64,000 nt of DNA from Bacillota bacterium. Its GTDB lineage: Bacteria; Bacillota; UBA4882; UBA8346. Where the stretch lies: assembly GCA_023400055.1 (NCBI GenBank), contig JAEXFN010000052.1:1-64000 (forward strand), written 5' to 3'. Position numbers and translations under genes: made by a program. Below, piece after piece: positions 18,858 to 27,826 of this stretch. Position 1 is the stretch's first letter; each line of letters begins with the position of its first letter. The notes under the pieces are model-generated. The model was not told where the DNA came from and made no database searches. It saw only the letters and a list, made by a program, of their open reading frames with translations.

Positions 18858-20045
18858 TCACCAGAACCACCAACGTTTCTGGACCGGCTGCCGCACCACC
18901 AGATCGACGCCTGTCACCGTCTGCGCCTGATAGCGGTAGCCGATCTTACCCAACGCCTGGCCCGGTTGGAGCGGCGCCCGAAACGGCCCGCGGCCCAGCA
19001 ACATTTGTGGCCGGACCAGTGATTCCTCGCCCTTGCGAACCACTGCGAAAAGATTGGCGCGCGGATAGAGCCAGACCCGCTCCGGCTTGCCATTAGCCAC
19101 GGTCACCCGGGCCATCCGGCGTTGCGCGTCGGCGATCTGCACGGTGGTGAACTCTTTAAAGGCATAATCCAGCATCCGAGCGCAATCGCCCCAGCGGTCG
19201 GGCGAATGGAGCGCCACCGCGACGTATTGCTGCCCTTCCCGGGTCGCCGAGGCCACCAGGCAATAACCCGCCTCATTGGTGGTCCCAGTCTTGACGCCGT
19301 CGGCCCCTTGAAAGCTCCATAACAGACGATTGGTGTTCGAGAGCTGGGCTTCCCGGCCCTCCAGCTTCTCCATGGTGGCGGTCTTTTGGCAGACCAGTTC
19401 CGCAAACCTCGGATTCGCCAGACCATACCGGGCGATTAGCGCCAGATCCAGAGCCGTGGTATAGTGGGACGGTGCGCGCAAGCCGTGCGGATTCCGGAAA
19501 TTGGTCTGTAAGGCCCCGATCTCTTTCGCCTTCAAATTCATCAGGTTGACAAAATGATCCACCGTGCCGGCCACGCCCTCGGCCACTGCTACGCTACCGT
19601 TATTGCCGGACTCGAGCATCGTCCCCTTGAGCAATTCTCCCAACAGCACCCGTTCGCCGGCCCGGATCGGAATGCTCGAGCCACCGACCGTCGCCGCGCG
19701 CCGGCTGATCTTGACTGCTCGGTCGAGGTTGCCCTTCTCCAGGGCCACAATGGCGGTCATCATCTTGGTGGTGCTGGCGGGCGCCCGGCGCTCCTCGGCG
19801 TTCTTGGCGTATAAAATCGTGCCGGTTTTCGACTCGATCAGAATCGCGGCGTCCGCCCTGACCTTGGGGCCATGCTCATATCCGGGCAGATAAGCCAGTG
19901 GGGGAAATTGTTCCCGGATCTTATAATTGCCGCTGTTTGCCGGCAAGGCCGGTTTGAGCAAGGCAACGGCCAGCCCGGCCCCAGCCAATAGAATAAACAA
20001 CCCCATGAAAAAAGAGCGGCTCAGGCCGATCAAGATAATTCGCAT
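18858..20045 (-). CDS. dacF: D-alanyl-D-alanine carboxypeptidase, DacF/DacB type
   Basis: A 395-residue low-molecular-weight penicillin-binding protein that trims the terminal D-Ala of peptidoglycan stem peptides. Signal peptide (about residues 8-35), S11-family active site with Ser-x-x-Lys in PASTTKMM, Ser-x-Asn in ESGNNGS, and Lys-Thr-Gly in VKTGTTNEAGYC; then a C-terminal PBP5-like domain. ATG at 20045 follows GGAGGGG with 6-nt spacing; the TTG at 20060 lies in that site. DacF is a sporulation-linked enzyme in Bacillus, but housekeeping DacA is also possible; the symbol is tentative. Upstream of the YkvI-like gene. Confidence 0.88.
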   Translation of the reverse strand: MRIILIGLSRSFFMGLFILLAGAGLAVALLKPALPANSGNYKIREQFPPLAYLPGYEHGPKVRADAAILIESKTGTILYAKNAEERRAPASTTKMMTAIVALEKGNLDRAVKISRRAATVGGSSIPIRAGERVLLGELLKGTMLESGNNGSVAVAEGVAGTVDHFVNLMNLKAKEIGALQTNFRNPHGLRAPSHYTTALDLALIARYGLANPRFAELVCQKTATMEKLEGREAQLSNTNRLLWSFQGADGVKTGTTNEAGYCLVASATREGQQYVAVALHSPDRWGDCARMLDYAFKEFTTVQIADAQRRMARVTVANGKPERVWLYPRANLFAVVRKGEESLVRPQMLLGRGPFRAPLQPGQALGKIGYRYQAQTVTGVDLVVRQPVQKRWWFW

Positions 20046-20134
20046 GGTTAACCCCTCCAATAATGAATATTACCGGAGGAGCTGTTTCATGTCTGCATTG
20101 CATGAAACGATCGGGAACTTCGCCGGGATGGTGC

Positions 20135-20494
20135 CTACTCGGTTTGGACCTGACGATTGCGGTCCGGGAACCGGCGCAGATATTCGCCGCCCCACTGGCA
20201 GAGCAGTTGCAGGATGGGCTCGGCGCTCCGGCCGCATTCGGTCAGCGAATATTCGACTTTCGGGGGAACCTGGGGGTAGACCTCGCGGTGGATCATGCCG
20301 TCCCGCTCCAATTCGCGCAGTTGTTGGGTCAACATCTTCTGAGTGATCGCGGGCAACAACCGTTGCAATTCATTAAAACGTAAGGTGCCCCGGCTCAAGT
20401 GCCAAAGAATAAAGATCTTCCATTTGCCGTCAATGACATCGAGTGCGATATCCATCGGGCAACGCGGCAACCTGCTATGGCGATCGTCGCTCAT
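20135..20494 (-). CDS. HxlR-family winged-helix transcriptional regulator
   Basis: A 119-residue regulator. Shows CPMDIALDVIDGKWKIFILWHL, TLRFNELQRLLPAITQKMLTQQLREL (recognition helix region) and the wing VEYSLTECGRSAEPIL; the conserved N-terminal Cys is at residue 12. Divergent from an amidohydrolase gene with 135 bp between start codons; a perfect inverted repeat at 20530-20547 lies between them and downstream of a minus-strand TATAAT (20578-20573). It therefore probably controls itself and the amidohydrolase. Not closely similar to the HxlR protein at 4307. Confidence 0.92.
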   Translation of the reverse strand: MSDDRHSRLPRCPMDIALDVIDGKWKIFILWHLSRGTLRFNELQRLLPAITQKMLTQQLRELERDGMIHREVYPQVPPKVEYSLTECGRSAEPILQLLCQWGGEYLRRFPDRNRQVQTE

Positions 20495-20529
20495 CGGGGA
20501 CTCCTTTCAAGCCAATCCGGCCTGCTGAC

Positions 20530-20547
20530 AGTTTCGTCAACGAAACT
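20530..20547. promoter_or_regulatory. Probable HxlR operator in divergent intergenic region
   Basis: Perfect 8-bp arms AGTTTCGT and ACGAAACT separated by CA, between the HxlR gene and the amidohydrolase gene and 25 bp downstream of a minus-strand TATAAT. A repressor bound here would block transcription of hxlR and could affect the divergent gene. Confidence 0.6.
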
Positions 20548-20629
20548 ACCGCACCAAATAGTGCGTACTTTGATTATACCCCATGATTGGCTATGATTGA
20601 ATCAATTCCAAATCGAAAAGGAGCAGCAA

Positions 20630-21432
20630 ATGATCATCGATAGCCATGCCCATGTCATCTTACCGACCGAAAAACAGCTGGCCGCGATGGCGGAGGCGGA
20701 GGTCGACCGTACGGTCCTGTTCGTAACCACGCCCCACCCGGAGCTGGCCGCCGATGGGGATGCTTTTGCGGCCGAACATCAAAAACTCCTGCGCGTGCTG
20801 GCCGGCGAGCGTTCGCTGGAGGAACAGCGTCGCCGCCTGGTTGCGGTCACCGCGGAACTGGCGACGGCAGTCGCAGCCCATCCTCGCCGTTTGCTGGGGT
20901 TCGGCACGGCCCCGCTGGGCCTCACGGCGGACCAGACCGCCCAATGGGTCGAAACGCGGGTGGTGCCCTACCGGCTGCGCGGCCTGGGTGAGTTTACCCC
21001 CAAGCCCGGGGAGATGGACCTGCTGGAACCGGTCTTCGCCGCGGCAGCCGATTGCGGCAATCTGCCGGTCTGGGTCCATACCTTCTTCCCTTGCGGCCCC
21101 GAGGATATCCGCGCGCTGTTGATCATCGCCCGGAGACATCCTTCCGTGCCGCTGATCGCCGGGCACCTCGGCGGATACCACTGGCTCCCCTTGCTGGAAG
21201 CGGCCCGGGATACCGCCAACGTTTACCTGGATCTTTCCGCCGCTTTCTCGGTTTTTCCGCCAAAATTCGCCATGAAAGAACTGCCGGAGCGCACCCTTTT
21301 CGCTTCGGACGCGCCTTACGGTGATCCCTGGTGGCGCGGCGGATGGTCGAACGGTTGAGCCCCGATCCCAAGGTCACCGAGCTGGTACTCGGGGAAAATA
21401 TCGCGCGGCTTTTGCGGTTGCCCGGCTTCTGA
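20630..21432 (+). CDS. TIM-barrel amidohydrolase (amidohydrolase-2/TatD-like), frameshifted near the C-terminus
   Basis: A metal-dependent hydrolase: starts IIDSHAHV, has a central WVHTFFPCG and PLIAGHLGGYHW, and a late FASDAPYGDPWW, which supply the His and Asp metal ligands. The original frame runs to a TGA at 21358. From 21343 another frame gives MVERLSPDPKVTELVLGENIARLLRL, the normal C-terminus of such proteins, ending at 21432. So the intact protein should be about 267 residues, with a frame change between about 21325 and 21345. This may be a real mutation or an assembly error. ATG at 20630 follows AAAAGGAG. Substrate unknown; regulated by the divergent HxlR protein by inference. Confidence 0.8.
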
Positions 21433-21496
21433 AACGGGGCGGTGCCGCTGGCACCGGCCAGATCTTGGACCCGGGGTCGCCGTTCGTCCGAAGGAC

Positions 21497-21907
21497 TCAG
21501 CTGCGTTCCCAGGTCAGCACGTGTTCAGCCTGCTCCATGGTGGAACTTAAAATGAGGCGGTTTCCCTCAAACCGGTAATGCCGTTCCTGGGTCTGGCCGA
21601 TCCAGCTGTCAATGCTGCAAATCTCCAGGTGGTGACAGATGAGATCCTCCTTCAGCGAAAACCTCCCGCAATAGCTGAAGAATCCCAGCGCCGACGAATC
21701 CGTGCGCAACCATTTGCGAAAGAGGACCTCCATCCCGTTGACCTCGGCCGGGGATTGCATCACCGTCAGAGTCACGAACATTTCCGGGTGATACACCAGG
21801 TACCCGGAGGGACGCTTGCCGAATGGCCGGATGACTTTGTTATTGGCCGAATTCTGAATCTCCCAAGAGACAAGTTTCCAAACCCCCAAAAAATCCTGCG
21901 CTTCCAC
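21497..21907 (-). CDS. Lipocalin-like domain protein
   Basis: A 136-residue protein that begins FLGVWKLVSWE and contains PSGYLVYHPEMFVTLTVM, a pattern of the lipocalin-like domain family (PF13924-type), a small beta-barrel. No signal peptide, so cytoplasmic. Function is not known for this family. It is convergent with the amidohydrolase and lies alone on its strand with a good ribosome binding site (GGAGGAG). Confidence 0.75.
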   Translation of the reverse strand: MEAQDFLGVWKLVSWEIQNSANNKVIRPFGKRPSGYLVYHPEMFVTLTVMQSPAEVNGMEVLFRKWLRTDSSALGFFSYCGRFSLKEDLICHHLEICSIDSWIGQTQERHYRFEGNRLILSSTMEQAEHVLTWERS

Positions 21908-22065
21908 TGCCTACTCCTCCCTACTTGAGCCATCGCCGGCACGTCTTTTCTGTTATTGCGAAAGCCGAGTCATATAAAAAAGAACCATAAATTAATTCTT
22001 TGGCCAACCCTTAGATCCTTTTACGATTTCTGGAAATGCCCTTGCTTTTTGCAACAGATTTCAAT

Positions 22066-22083
22066 ACTATAAAAATATATAGT
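22066..22083. promoter_or_regulatory. A+T-rich inverted repeat upstream of the PfkB kinase
   Basis: ACTATA (22066-22071) and TATAGT (22078-22083) with a 6-bp centre, 37 bp before the kinase start codon. It overlaps possible -10 sequences and may be an operator. Confidence 0.35.
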
Positions 22084-22119
22084 GGAGCGACGCTTACGAC
22101 TCGATGATGGGGTGAGAAA

Positions 22120-23142
22120 ATGCGCAACGGAATTATCGCCTCCGGCAATTGGATCGTCGATCAGGTCAAGCTGATTGACGCCTGGCCGGAACAGGGCATG
22201 TTGGCCAATATCGTCCAAGAGTACCGGGGCACCGGCGGGGCCCCCTTTAATGTGCTGATCGATCTCGCCAAACTCCAGGGCGGCCTGCCGCTCTATGCCG
22301 CCGGGATCGTCGGCAGCGATCCCGACGGCGACTTCATCCTGGAAGTGCTGACTGGCAACGGCATCGATACCGGCCGGATGCTGCGTACCGCGGAACGGCC
22401 GACTTCCAGTACCTATGTCATGACCGAGATAGCCAGCGGAACCCGGACTTTCTTTCATTCCCGGGGCGCCAATGCCCTGCTCGATCTGGAACACTTCGGC
22501 GAACTGCCCCCGGCCAAGATCTTCCACCTCGGCTATCTGCTGCTCCTGGACCGCCTGGATGCGCCGGACGAAGTCTACGGCGTCAAAGCGGCCCGGTTGC
22601 TCGAAAGTCTGCGCCGCCAGGGCTATCAGACCTCGGTCGATGTGGTTTCCGAGGTCAGCGAGCGGTCGCGCCAGGTCGTGCCGGCCTGCCTGCCGCATAT
22701 CGATTACCTGATCGTCAACGAGATCGAGGCCGGCGCGGCGGTCGGCCAGTCCCTGCGCGACGCCGAACGGCGGATCGCTCCGGGCCGGCTGGTGGCCGCC
22801 GCCCGGCAACTGTTGGCCGGCGGGGTCCAACGGCTGGTGGCGATCCATTTTCCGGAAGGCGCCTATGCCCTGCCCAAAGACGGGCCGGGCCGGTTCGTTC
22901 CCTCATTTACCATCGCCAAATCGGCCATCAAGAGCACGGTCGGGGCGGGCGACGCGTTTTGCGCGGCGATGCTTTATGGCTTGCACCAAGATTGGCCGCT
23001 GGATGAAACGCTGCGCCTGGCCAACGCCAACGCCCGCTTCTGCCTGACCGGCGCCACCGCCACCGATGGCGCGGTTCCGCTGGCCGCGGTCCGGGAATAC
23101 CTGCGCGATGCCGAGCCCGGCCCCTGGCAGTTGGAACTTTGA
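22120..23142 (+). CDS. PfkB-family carbohydrate kinase
   Basis: A 340-residue ribokinase-fold sugar kinase. N-terminal GTGGAPFNVLIDLAKL and GIVGSDPDGDFI are the first PfkB signature region; the second, VGAGDAFCAAMLYGL (about residues 270-285), holds the catalytic Asp and anion hole. The substrate is not evident; members act on ribose, fructose, inositol, ketodeoxygluconate and nucleosides. ATG at 22120 follows GGGGTGAG. No sugar transporter or isomerase is adjacent, so context does not help. Confidence 0.88.
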   Translation: MRNGIIASGNWIVDQVKLIDAWPEQGMLANIVQEYRGTGGAPFNVLIDLAKLQGGLPLYAAGIVGSDPDGDFILEVLTGNGIDTGRMLRTAERPTSSTYVMTEIASGTRTFFHSRGANALLDLEHFGELPPAKIFHLGYLLLLDRLDAPDEVYGVKAARLLESLRRQGYQTSVDVVSEVSERSRQVVPACLPHIDYLIVNEIEAGAAVGQSLRDAERRIAPGRLVAAARQLLAGGVQRLVAIHFPEGAYALPKDGPGRFVPSFTIAKSAIKSTVGAGDAFCAAMLYGLHQDWPLDETLRLANANARFCLTGATATDGAVPLAAVREYLRDAEPGPWQLEL

Positions 23143-23424
23143 CGGAAATACCAGAAAAAATTGGAAAAGAAATGCTACAGCTGGAATTAATTTTATGTTA
23201 AAATAAGAGTATAGGAGCCCATCATGGCGCTGCCATCCGGGCAGCCCGGCGTGGCCGACCATGGACCGACTGAATTGGCTTGAATGAGGGGAATGGAGCG
23301 AATGGCGTCCGATTGCGCGACAGTCATTCGTCTCCGTATGACAACCACAGCGATTTGCAGAAACATTCACACCCCGAAGCCGGTTGTGAATGGCGGATTT
23401 ACTGAACTTTTTTCATCGGCGTTA
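23143..23424. other. Intergenic stretch between PfkB kinase and the repeat element
   Basis: About 280 bp without a credible gene. There is a G+C-rich run around 23222-23268 with GGCGCTGCC and GGGCAGC arms that could form a hairpin shortly after the kinase stop. No terminator T-tract. Confidence 0.4.
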
Positions 23425-23543
23425 GAAGCTATCGAATAAAGTCTTATGTAAAGAATTTAAAGGACTTTATTTCGCGCTTCGCTGAGCTTTTGTGATCGCC
23501 CTCCCGCGTGGATTCGGGTAATCACAACGCTTTTAAAAACGTA
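23425..23543 (-). repeat. Dispersed 120-130 nt hairpin element, copy A
   Basis: Read on the minus strand this matches copies at 31025-31155 and 43639-43765. Shared order: TTTTTAAAAGCGTTGTGAT, then a GGG block, TCACAAAAGCTC, an A/G-rich AGC block, ATAAAGTC, a loop, GACTTTAT, and TAGCTTCTAA. The inner stem ATAAAGTC/GACTTTAT is at 23436-23443 and 23463-23470. It ends about 35 bp upstream of the diguanylate cyclase start. Confidence 0.75.
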
Positions 23544-23578
23544 AGGAAACGACTTCGTAATTTACAGGGTGAACCGCG

Positions 23579-25447
23579 ATGAAATATTCTCACACCGCCA
23601 TCGAACTCCGTGATTATCTCAAAATCCAAAAAATACTGGCGCGGCTCGAGGCCGATAGCTCCCCCAAGTTGCGGCGGCTGAAGCTCAACAACCTTCAGCT
23701 CTTTCATTGTGCGCCCGAGGCCCGGCTGATTATCCAAAAGGGCCGGATCGTGCTCGCCAATCCCGCCGCGGCCGGCCTGCTCGGCGCCGGGCATCCGGCG
23801 CAGCTATGCGGCAGGCTTTTTCTCGATCTGGTCCCGCCCGAATATCAGGCCGCCGTGGCCGAACGGCTCGGCCGGACCAAAACCTCCCCCTCCTCGATCT
23901 TTCCCCGGCCCGAACAATACTGCCGCCTCGACGGGAGCATCGTCGCTGTCGAATCGTGGGGCACCGCGCTCCGGGCCCGGGATGGCTTCTTATGGGTCGC
24001 CCGCGATGTCGGCGCCGAAAAAAGGGCCATGGCCGAACTTCAGGCCAGCGAAGCCAAGTTCCGCGAGTTATTCCATAATCTCGGCGACGCCGTGGCCTTG
24101 CTGGATTGCGCCAAACCGTTTCGGATCCGCGAGGTCAACAACACCGCCGTTAACGAACTCGGCTACGCCCGGGAAGAGCTCATCGATCAACCGGTCGAGC
24201 GGATCCTGGCGCCGGATTGGCGCGCCCAAAGGGGCAAGATCGCTCAAAAACTGCTGCGGGAGACCCGGATCATCTTTGAAACGGTCGCGCAATGCAAAAA
24301 CGGCCGCGCGATCCCAGTCGAAGCAACCGGATTCCGTTTTACGCTGAACGATCGCCCGGTGCTGCTGGTGATCGGCCGGGACATCTCCGAACGCCAGAAA
24401 ATGGAGGCCCGCATCAAAAAACTGACCTTTTACGACCAGGTGACCGGGGTCTATAACCGCGCCTATCTTGAGGAAGAGCTCAAGCGGCTGGACAAGAAGA
24501 ACGGCAACTACGGCGTGATCATGGGCGACATCAACGGCCTGAAGCTGGTCAACGACACCTTCGGCCACGATACCGGCGATAATTTTCTGCGCAAGGCGGC
24601 CAAACTGCTGCAGGAGGCTTGCCACAAGGAGGACCTGATCGCCCGCTGGGGCGGCGACGAATTCGCTATTCTGTTGACGGATGCCACTCCCCAGGCGGCG
24701 GAACGGCTCTGCCAGCGGATTAAGAAACGCTTTCTCAGCTGCGAATCGCAGCCGATCACGCTGAGCATCGCCCTGGGATTCGCCGTCAAGGACGCTTTCA
24801 ACCAGACCCACCGCGAGATCATCAAAGCGGCCGACGAACGGATGTACCGCAATAAGCTGCAGGAACTGAACAACTCCTACGATTCCCTGCTGACCTCCTT
24901 GCAAATGGACCCCATCGGCCAGCAGCACGAGACGGACGAGCATTCCCGCCGCCTGAAGGCGATGGCCCAAAAGATGGGCGATTTGCTGGGCCTCTCGCTG
25001 CTGGAAAAGGATAACCTGGCGCTGCTGGCGACGCTGCACGACATCGGCAAGGTGGCCGTGCCCGACATCATCCTCGCCAAGCCGGGACCGCTGACCCCGC
25101 TGGAATTCACGATCATCCAGAAGCATCCGGAGGTCGGCTACCGCATCGCCAAACTGTATCTGAACCATATCGCCGAGGGCATCCTCACCCACCACGAACG
25201 CTGGGACGGCACCGGTTATCCGCTGGGCCTCAAGGGCGAGCAGATTCCGTTGATCGCCCGGATCGTCGCCATCGTCGACGCCTACGACGCCATGACCCAC
25301 GACCGGGTCTACCGCAAGGCGTTGCGCCAGGAAGAAGCGCTGGCCGAGCTCGAACGCCACGCCGGCAGCCAGTTCGACCCGCAACTGGTGCGAGTCTTTC
25401 TGGAATTCTTCCGGAGTAATCCCGGCGCCGTGGAAGAAGCCCTGTAA
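23579..25447 (+). CDS. PAS-GGDEF-HD-GYP cyclic-di-GMP turnover protein
   Basis: A 622-residue soluble signalling protein. Two PAS-like sensor domains (about residues 45-140 and 150-275; ending RDISERQKMEARIKKL) precede a GGDEF domain with DQVTGVYNRAYLEEEL and intact WGGDEF (about 360), then an HD-GYP phosphodiesterase domain (about 440-600) with HDIGK, HPEVG and HHERWDGTGYP. Both catalytic motifs look intact, so synthesis and hydrolysis of c-di-GMP are possible. The residues before GGDEF read HKED rather than RxxD, so the canonical inhibitory I-site is missing. No membrane segment. Monocistronic, behind repeat copy A. Confidence 0.95.
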   Translation: MKYSHTAIELRDYLKIQKILARLEADSSPKLRRLKLNNLQLFHCAPEARLIIQKGRIVLANPAAAGLLGAGHPAQLCGRLFLDLVPPEYQAAVAERLGRTKTSPSSIFPRPEQYCRLDGSIVAVESWGTALRARDGFLWVARDVGAEKRAMAELQASEAKFRELFHNLGDAVALLDCAKPFRIREVNNTAVNELGYAREELIDQPVERILAPDWRAQRGKIAQKLLRETRIIFETVAQCKNGRAIPVEATGFRFTLNDRPVLLVIGRDISERQKMEARIKKLTFYDQVTGVYNRAYLEEELKRLDKKNGNYGVIMGDINGLKLVNDTFGHDTGDNFLRKAAKLLQEACHKEDLIARWGGDEFAILLTDATPQAAERLCQRIKKRFLSCESQPITLSIALGFAVKDAFNQTHREIIKAADERMYRNKLQELNNSYDSLLTSLQMDPIGQQHETDEHSRRLKAMAQKMGDLLGLSLLEKDNLALLATLHDIGKVAVPDIILAKPGPLTPLEFTIIQKHPEVGYRIAKLYLNHIAEGILTHHERWDGTGYPLGLKGEQIPLIARIVAIVDAYDAMTHDRVYRKALRQEEALAELERHAGSQFDPQLVRVFLEFFRSNPGAVEEAL

Positions 25448-25593
25448 CCATCCGGGGCCGGCCCATCCCCCACTTCCCGCTGGGTTATGCGCAATTGCCA
25501 CTTACCCGCTTAAAAAGGCCCTATATCCGCTTCCCCATGCTCCGCTGCGCAAAACCAATGCCGGCGACGGCCCTCCTTCCGCGCTGCCGATCG

Positions 25594-25636
25594 TCGTCAG
25601 GATTCAAGATTCAGGAATCAGGATTCAGAGAATCAG
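25594..25636. repeat. Heptamer array, GATTCAG type
   Basis: Tandem 7-bp units: TCGTCAG, GATTCAA, GATTCAG, GAATCAG, GATTCAG, then AGAATCAG. Intergenic, between the GGDEF gene and tolC. Confidence 0.7.
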
Positions 25637-25740
25637 CCCGGCCGGGATCGGAATGGCCACGGCCGGAACGAGCCTTGGCGCGGCCGCGATTTCCGTGCAG
25701 CCTTGCACCGTCCGCCGGGGCTTGGCTTGTGAGAGGGAAG

Positions 25741-25902
25741 GTTCGTGGTTTGTAGTTCGTGATTTGTGGTTCGTGGTTTGTAGTTCGTGGTTCGTGATTT
25801 GATTCGTAACTCTCAGGCATTACCGATTAAACCGCTCCACCCCTGACTACCAACTACCAACCACCAGCCACCAACTCCGAACTACGAACTACCACCCGCG
25901 AA
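25741..25902. repeat. Two opposed heptamer arrays (GTTCGTG and CTACCAA types)
   Basis: Nine 7-bp units of GTTCGTG/GTTTGTA/ATTTGTG type at 25741-25803, then eight units of CTACCAA/CCACCAA/CTACGAA type at 25847-25902. The second array is roughly the reverse complement of the first, so the pair could fold into a long imperfect hairpin with a loop of about 43 nt. Confidence 0.7.
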
Positions 25903-25923
25903 CCATTGGGCAGAGCTTCGCAA

Positions 25924-26091
25924 CGTTAGAGAGGGGCCGCCGAGGCTTGGGGCGGAGCGCGCCGCGGTTTGGAACATCTTCCGGGAGGTTTGACGGTTCC
26001 TCCGCAGGGTTCGAAGGAGCGTCGGAAAGCCTTGGCAGATCTTCCGAAGGGTTGGGAGGAGCGTCCGAGGCTTTCGGACGATCTTCCGGAA
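25924..26091. repeat. 21-bp-period degenerate tandem array, locus 2
   Basis: Eight 21-bp units (boundaries 25924, 25945, 25966, 25987, 26008, 26029, 26050, 26071). Units start GGTTTG or GGTTCG and end either ATCTTCCG-type or GAGCGTC-type. Open in frame on the plus strand, giving a seven-residue periodic peptide that is probably not expressed. It lies in the convergent space before the tolC terminator. Confidence 0.78.
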
Positions 26092-26164
26092 GAATTTCCG
26101 ACGCTGATTTAAGTTATCGCCCGATCTTTTCACGGTTCGGACGACGATTCCAGGATTACCAAAG

Positions 26165-26192
26165 CCAAAGCTCCCGGTGACGGGAGCTTTGG
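26165..26192 (-). terminator. Hairpin after tolC, probable terminator
   Basis: Twelve-bp perfect stem CCAAAGCTCCCG (26165-26176) / CGGGAGCTTTGG (26181-26192) with loop GTGA. The minus-strand downstream sequence CTTTGG is only moderately T-rich, so termination strength is uncertain. Confidence 0.6.
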
Positions 26193-26230
26193 TAAAAACA
26201 GCGAATCGTGATCGTAAACTCGCGCGAAAC

Positions 26231-27637
26231 TTATTTGCCGCGGGCCAGGTCGATCTTGGCCAGGGCGACTTGGTAGGAAACGACGCCTTGGTAGTAACCG
26301 GTCAACGCTTTATCGAGCGCCAGTTGGGCGTCCATGATGTCCATGGTGGTGGCCAGGCCGGCGTTGTAGCGGGCTTGGGTCAGGCGCAGCGATTCCCGGG
26401 CCAGGTCGATGCTGGACTGGTTGGCGCGGGTCGTCTCCAGCGCCTCGGTCAGGCTCTGTTGCGATTGCTCGACGTCGAGCCGGATGGAGTCTTTGAGGCT
26501 GGACTCTTGCAGCGCCACCACTTCCTCCTGCTTCTTGGCGGCGGTGACCTTGGACTTGGTGTTGTTGCCGTCCCAGATCAGGCCGGTGACGCCCAGGGTC
26601 AGCGTGGCTGATTTATCCCATTTGCCCGGCCACAGGTCGGCGCCGGAGCCGTCATAGCTGCCGGTCAGGGCGATGGTCGGCTTGTCGCCGACTTCGGCCA
26701 GTTTGGTTTGGTACTCGGCCATCGTTTCCTGTTGATGAATCTGCTTCATCTCGGGCCGGTTCTGGTAGGCCTCCTCCACGAAGGCGTTGGAGAATTGCAG
26801 TTGATCCGGCAGTTTGAGCTGCGAGGCATCGTAACTGACTTCAAAGGCGCGGTCCTTGGGATAGCCGATCAGGATGGCCAGATTCAAACGGGCCAGCGCC
26901 AGATTGTTTTGGGCGGTGATCACGTTCGGCTTCAAGCCGTCGTGCTGGACTTGGGCCTGCAACAAGTCGAACTTGGAGGCGGTGCCCACTTTATAGAAAT
27001 GCTCGACCTGGTCCACGTGGTGGCCGAGGTTGTCGTAGGAGGACTGGGCGACTCCCACCATCTGCTGGGCCAGCCAGGTCTGATAATAGGCTTGCTTAAC
27101 GTTGAAGGCCAGGGTCTGCTGGGCCTTGCGTTGGCTCTCTTCGGCCGAGGCCAGCTGCAGCTTGGCGATCTCCAGCGTGTAGGTCAGCTTCCCGCCGGTA
27201 AAAAGCGGCTGGGTCACTTTGACCGAGCCAGTGTAACCATGGTCGGGCAGATCGATTCTCTTAATCCCCTCGTAAATTCCATTAGAATCTGGGTTCACCG
27301 GGACCAAAGTACTGCTATCCTTGGTGGTCGTGGTCGCGCCCGCCGAATAGCTGACCGAGGGCATGAAGCCGGCCTGGGCCTGCTTGACGGTTTCCTGGGC
27401 GATCTCCACGTTTTTGTCGGCCGTTTTGACCGATTGACTATTGGCGGTGGCCAGCTCCAACGCTTTATCCAGCGTGACTACTTCGGCCTTGGCTGGCGCC
27501 GGCGCGGCTGTCGCGGCCGGTTTGGCTGGCGGCGCCGGTGCTGCCGGCGCAGTAGCGGCGGTTGCGGCAAAGCTGCTGGTGGCCGGCAAAGCCAGCGCCA
27601 ATACTACGACCATGCTGGTGACTGTTTTACGAAACAT
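26231..27637 (-). CDS. TolC-family outer membrane efflux protein
   Basis: A 468-residue exported protein, the outer-membrane channel of a tripartite pump. Signal peptide (residues about 1-24, ending SSFAA), an Ala/Pro-rich linker (about 25-50), then two OEP repeats with long alpha-helices (LDKALELATANSQSVK; LAKIDLARGK at the end). ATG at 27637 has GGAGG just upstream; the frame continues upstream without a ribosome binding site. Last gene of tetR-adaptor-RND-tolC, 190 bp after the RND gene. A TolC protein implies an outer membrane, so a diderm cell. Confidence 0.92.
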   Translation of the reverse strand: MFRKTVTSMVVVLALALPATSSFAATAATAPAAPAPPAKPAATAAPAPAKAEVVTLDKALELATANSQSVKTADKNVEIAQETVKQAQAGFMPSVSYSAGATTTTKDSSTLVPVNPDSNGIYEGIKRIDLPDHGYTGSVKVTQPLFTGGKLTYTLEIAKLQLASAEESQRKAQQTLAFNVKQAYYQTWLAQQMVGVAQSSYDNLGHHVDQVEHFYKVGTASKFDLLQAQVQHDGLKPNVITAQNNLALARLNLAILIGYPKDRAFEVSYDASQLKLPDQLQFSNAFVEEAYQNRPEMKQIHQQETMAEYQTKLAEVGDKPTIALTGSYDGSGADLWPGKWDKSATLTLGVTGLIWDGNNTKSKVTAAKKQEEVVALQESSLKDSIRLDVEQSQQSLTEALETTRANQSSIDLARESLRLTQARYNAGLATTMDIMDAQLALDKALTGYYQGVVSYQVALAKIDLARGK

Positions 27638-27826
27638 GGTTGAACCTCCTGCATCATAATGTTCAAACGATATTGGAACGGGACCGCCGACCGGTCCGTG
27701 GCCAGAATCTTCCGAGGAATTCGCTCCCGGTCCGCCAAAAACCTTTCGGTCGCCCGAAATTTTTGAACGATCCGGCCGCGGCCGCCCCGGCCCCGACAAT
27801 GGCGTATACTTTAGCCTGCTCCGGCA

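Noticed and set aside
21310..21360. Programmed ribosomal frameshift in the amidohydrolase
   Set aside because: No slippery heptamer and no downstream pseudoknot recognised; an indel is simpler.
24068..25501. 477-codon minus-strand frame opposite the GGDEF/HD-GYP gene
   Set aside because: Shadow of an intact multi-domain gene; compositionally biased and unrelated to known proteins.
25947..26180. 77-codon Ser/Gly repeat protein
   Set aside because: Same reason: an open frame created by a 21-bp period; no start signal.
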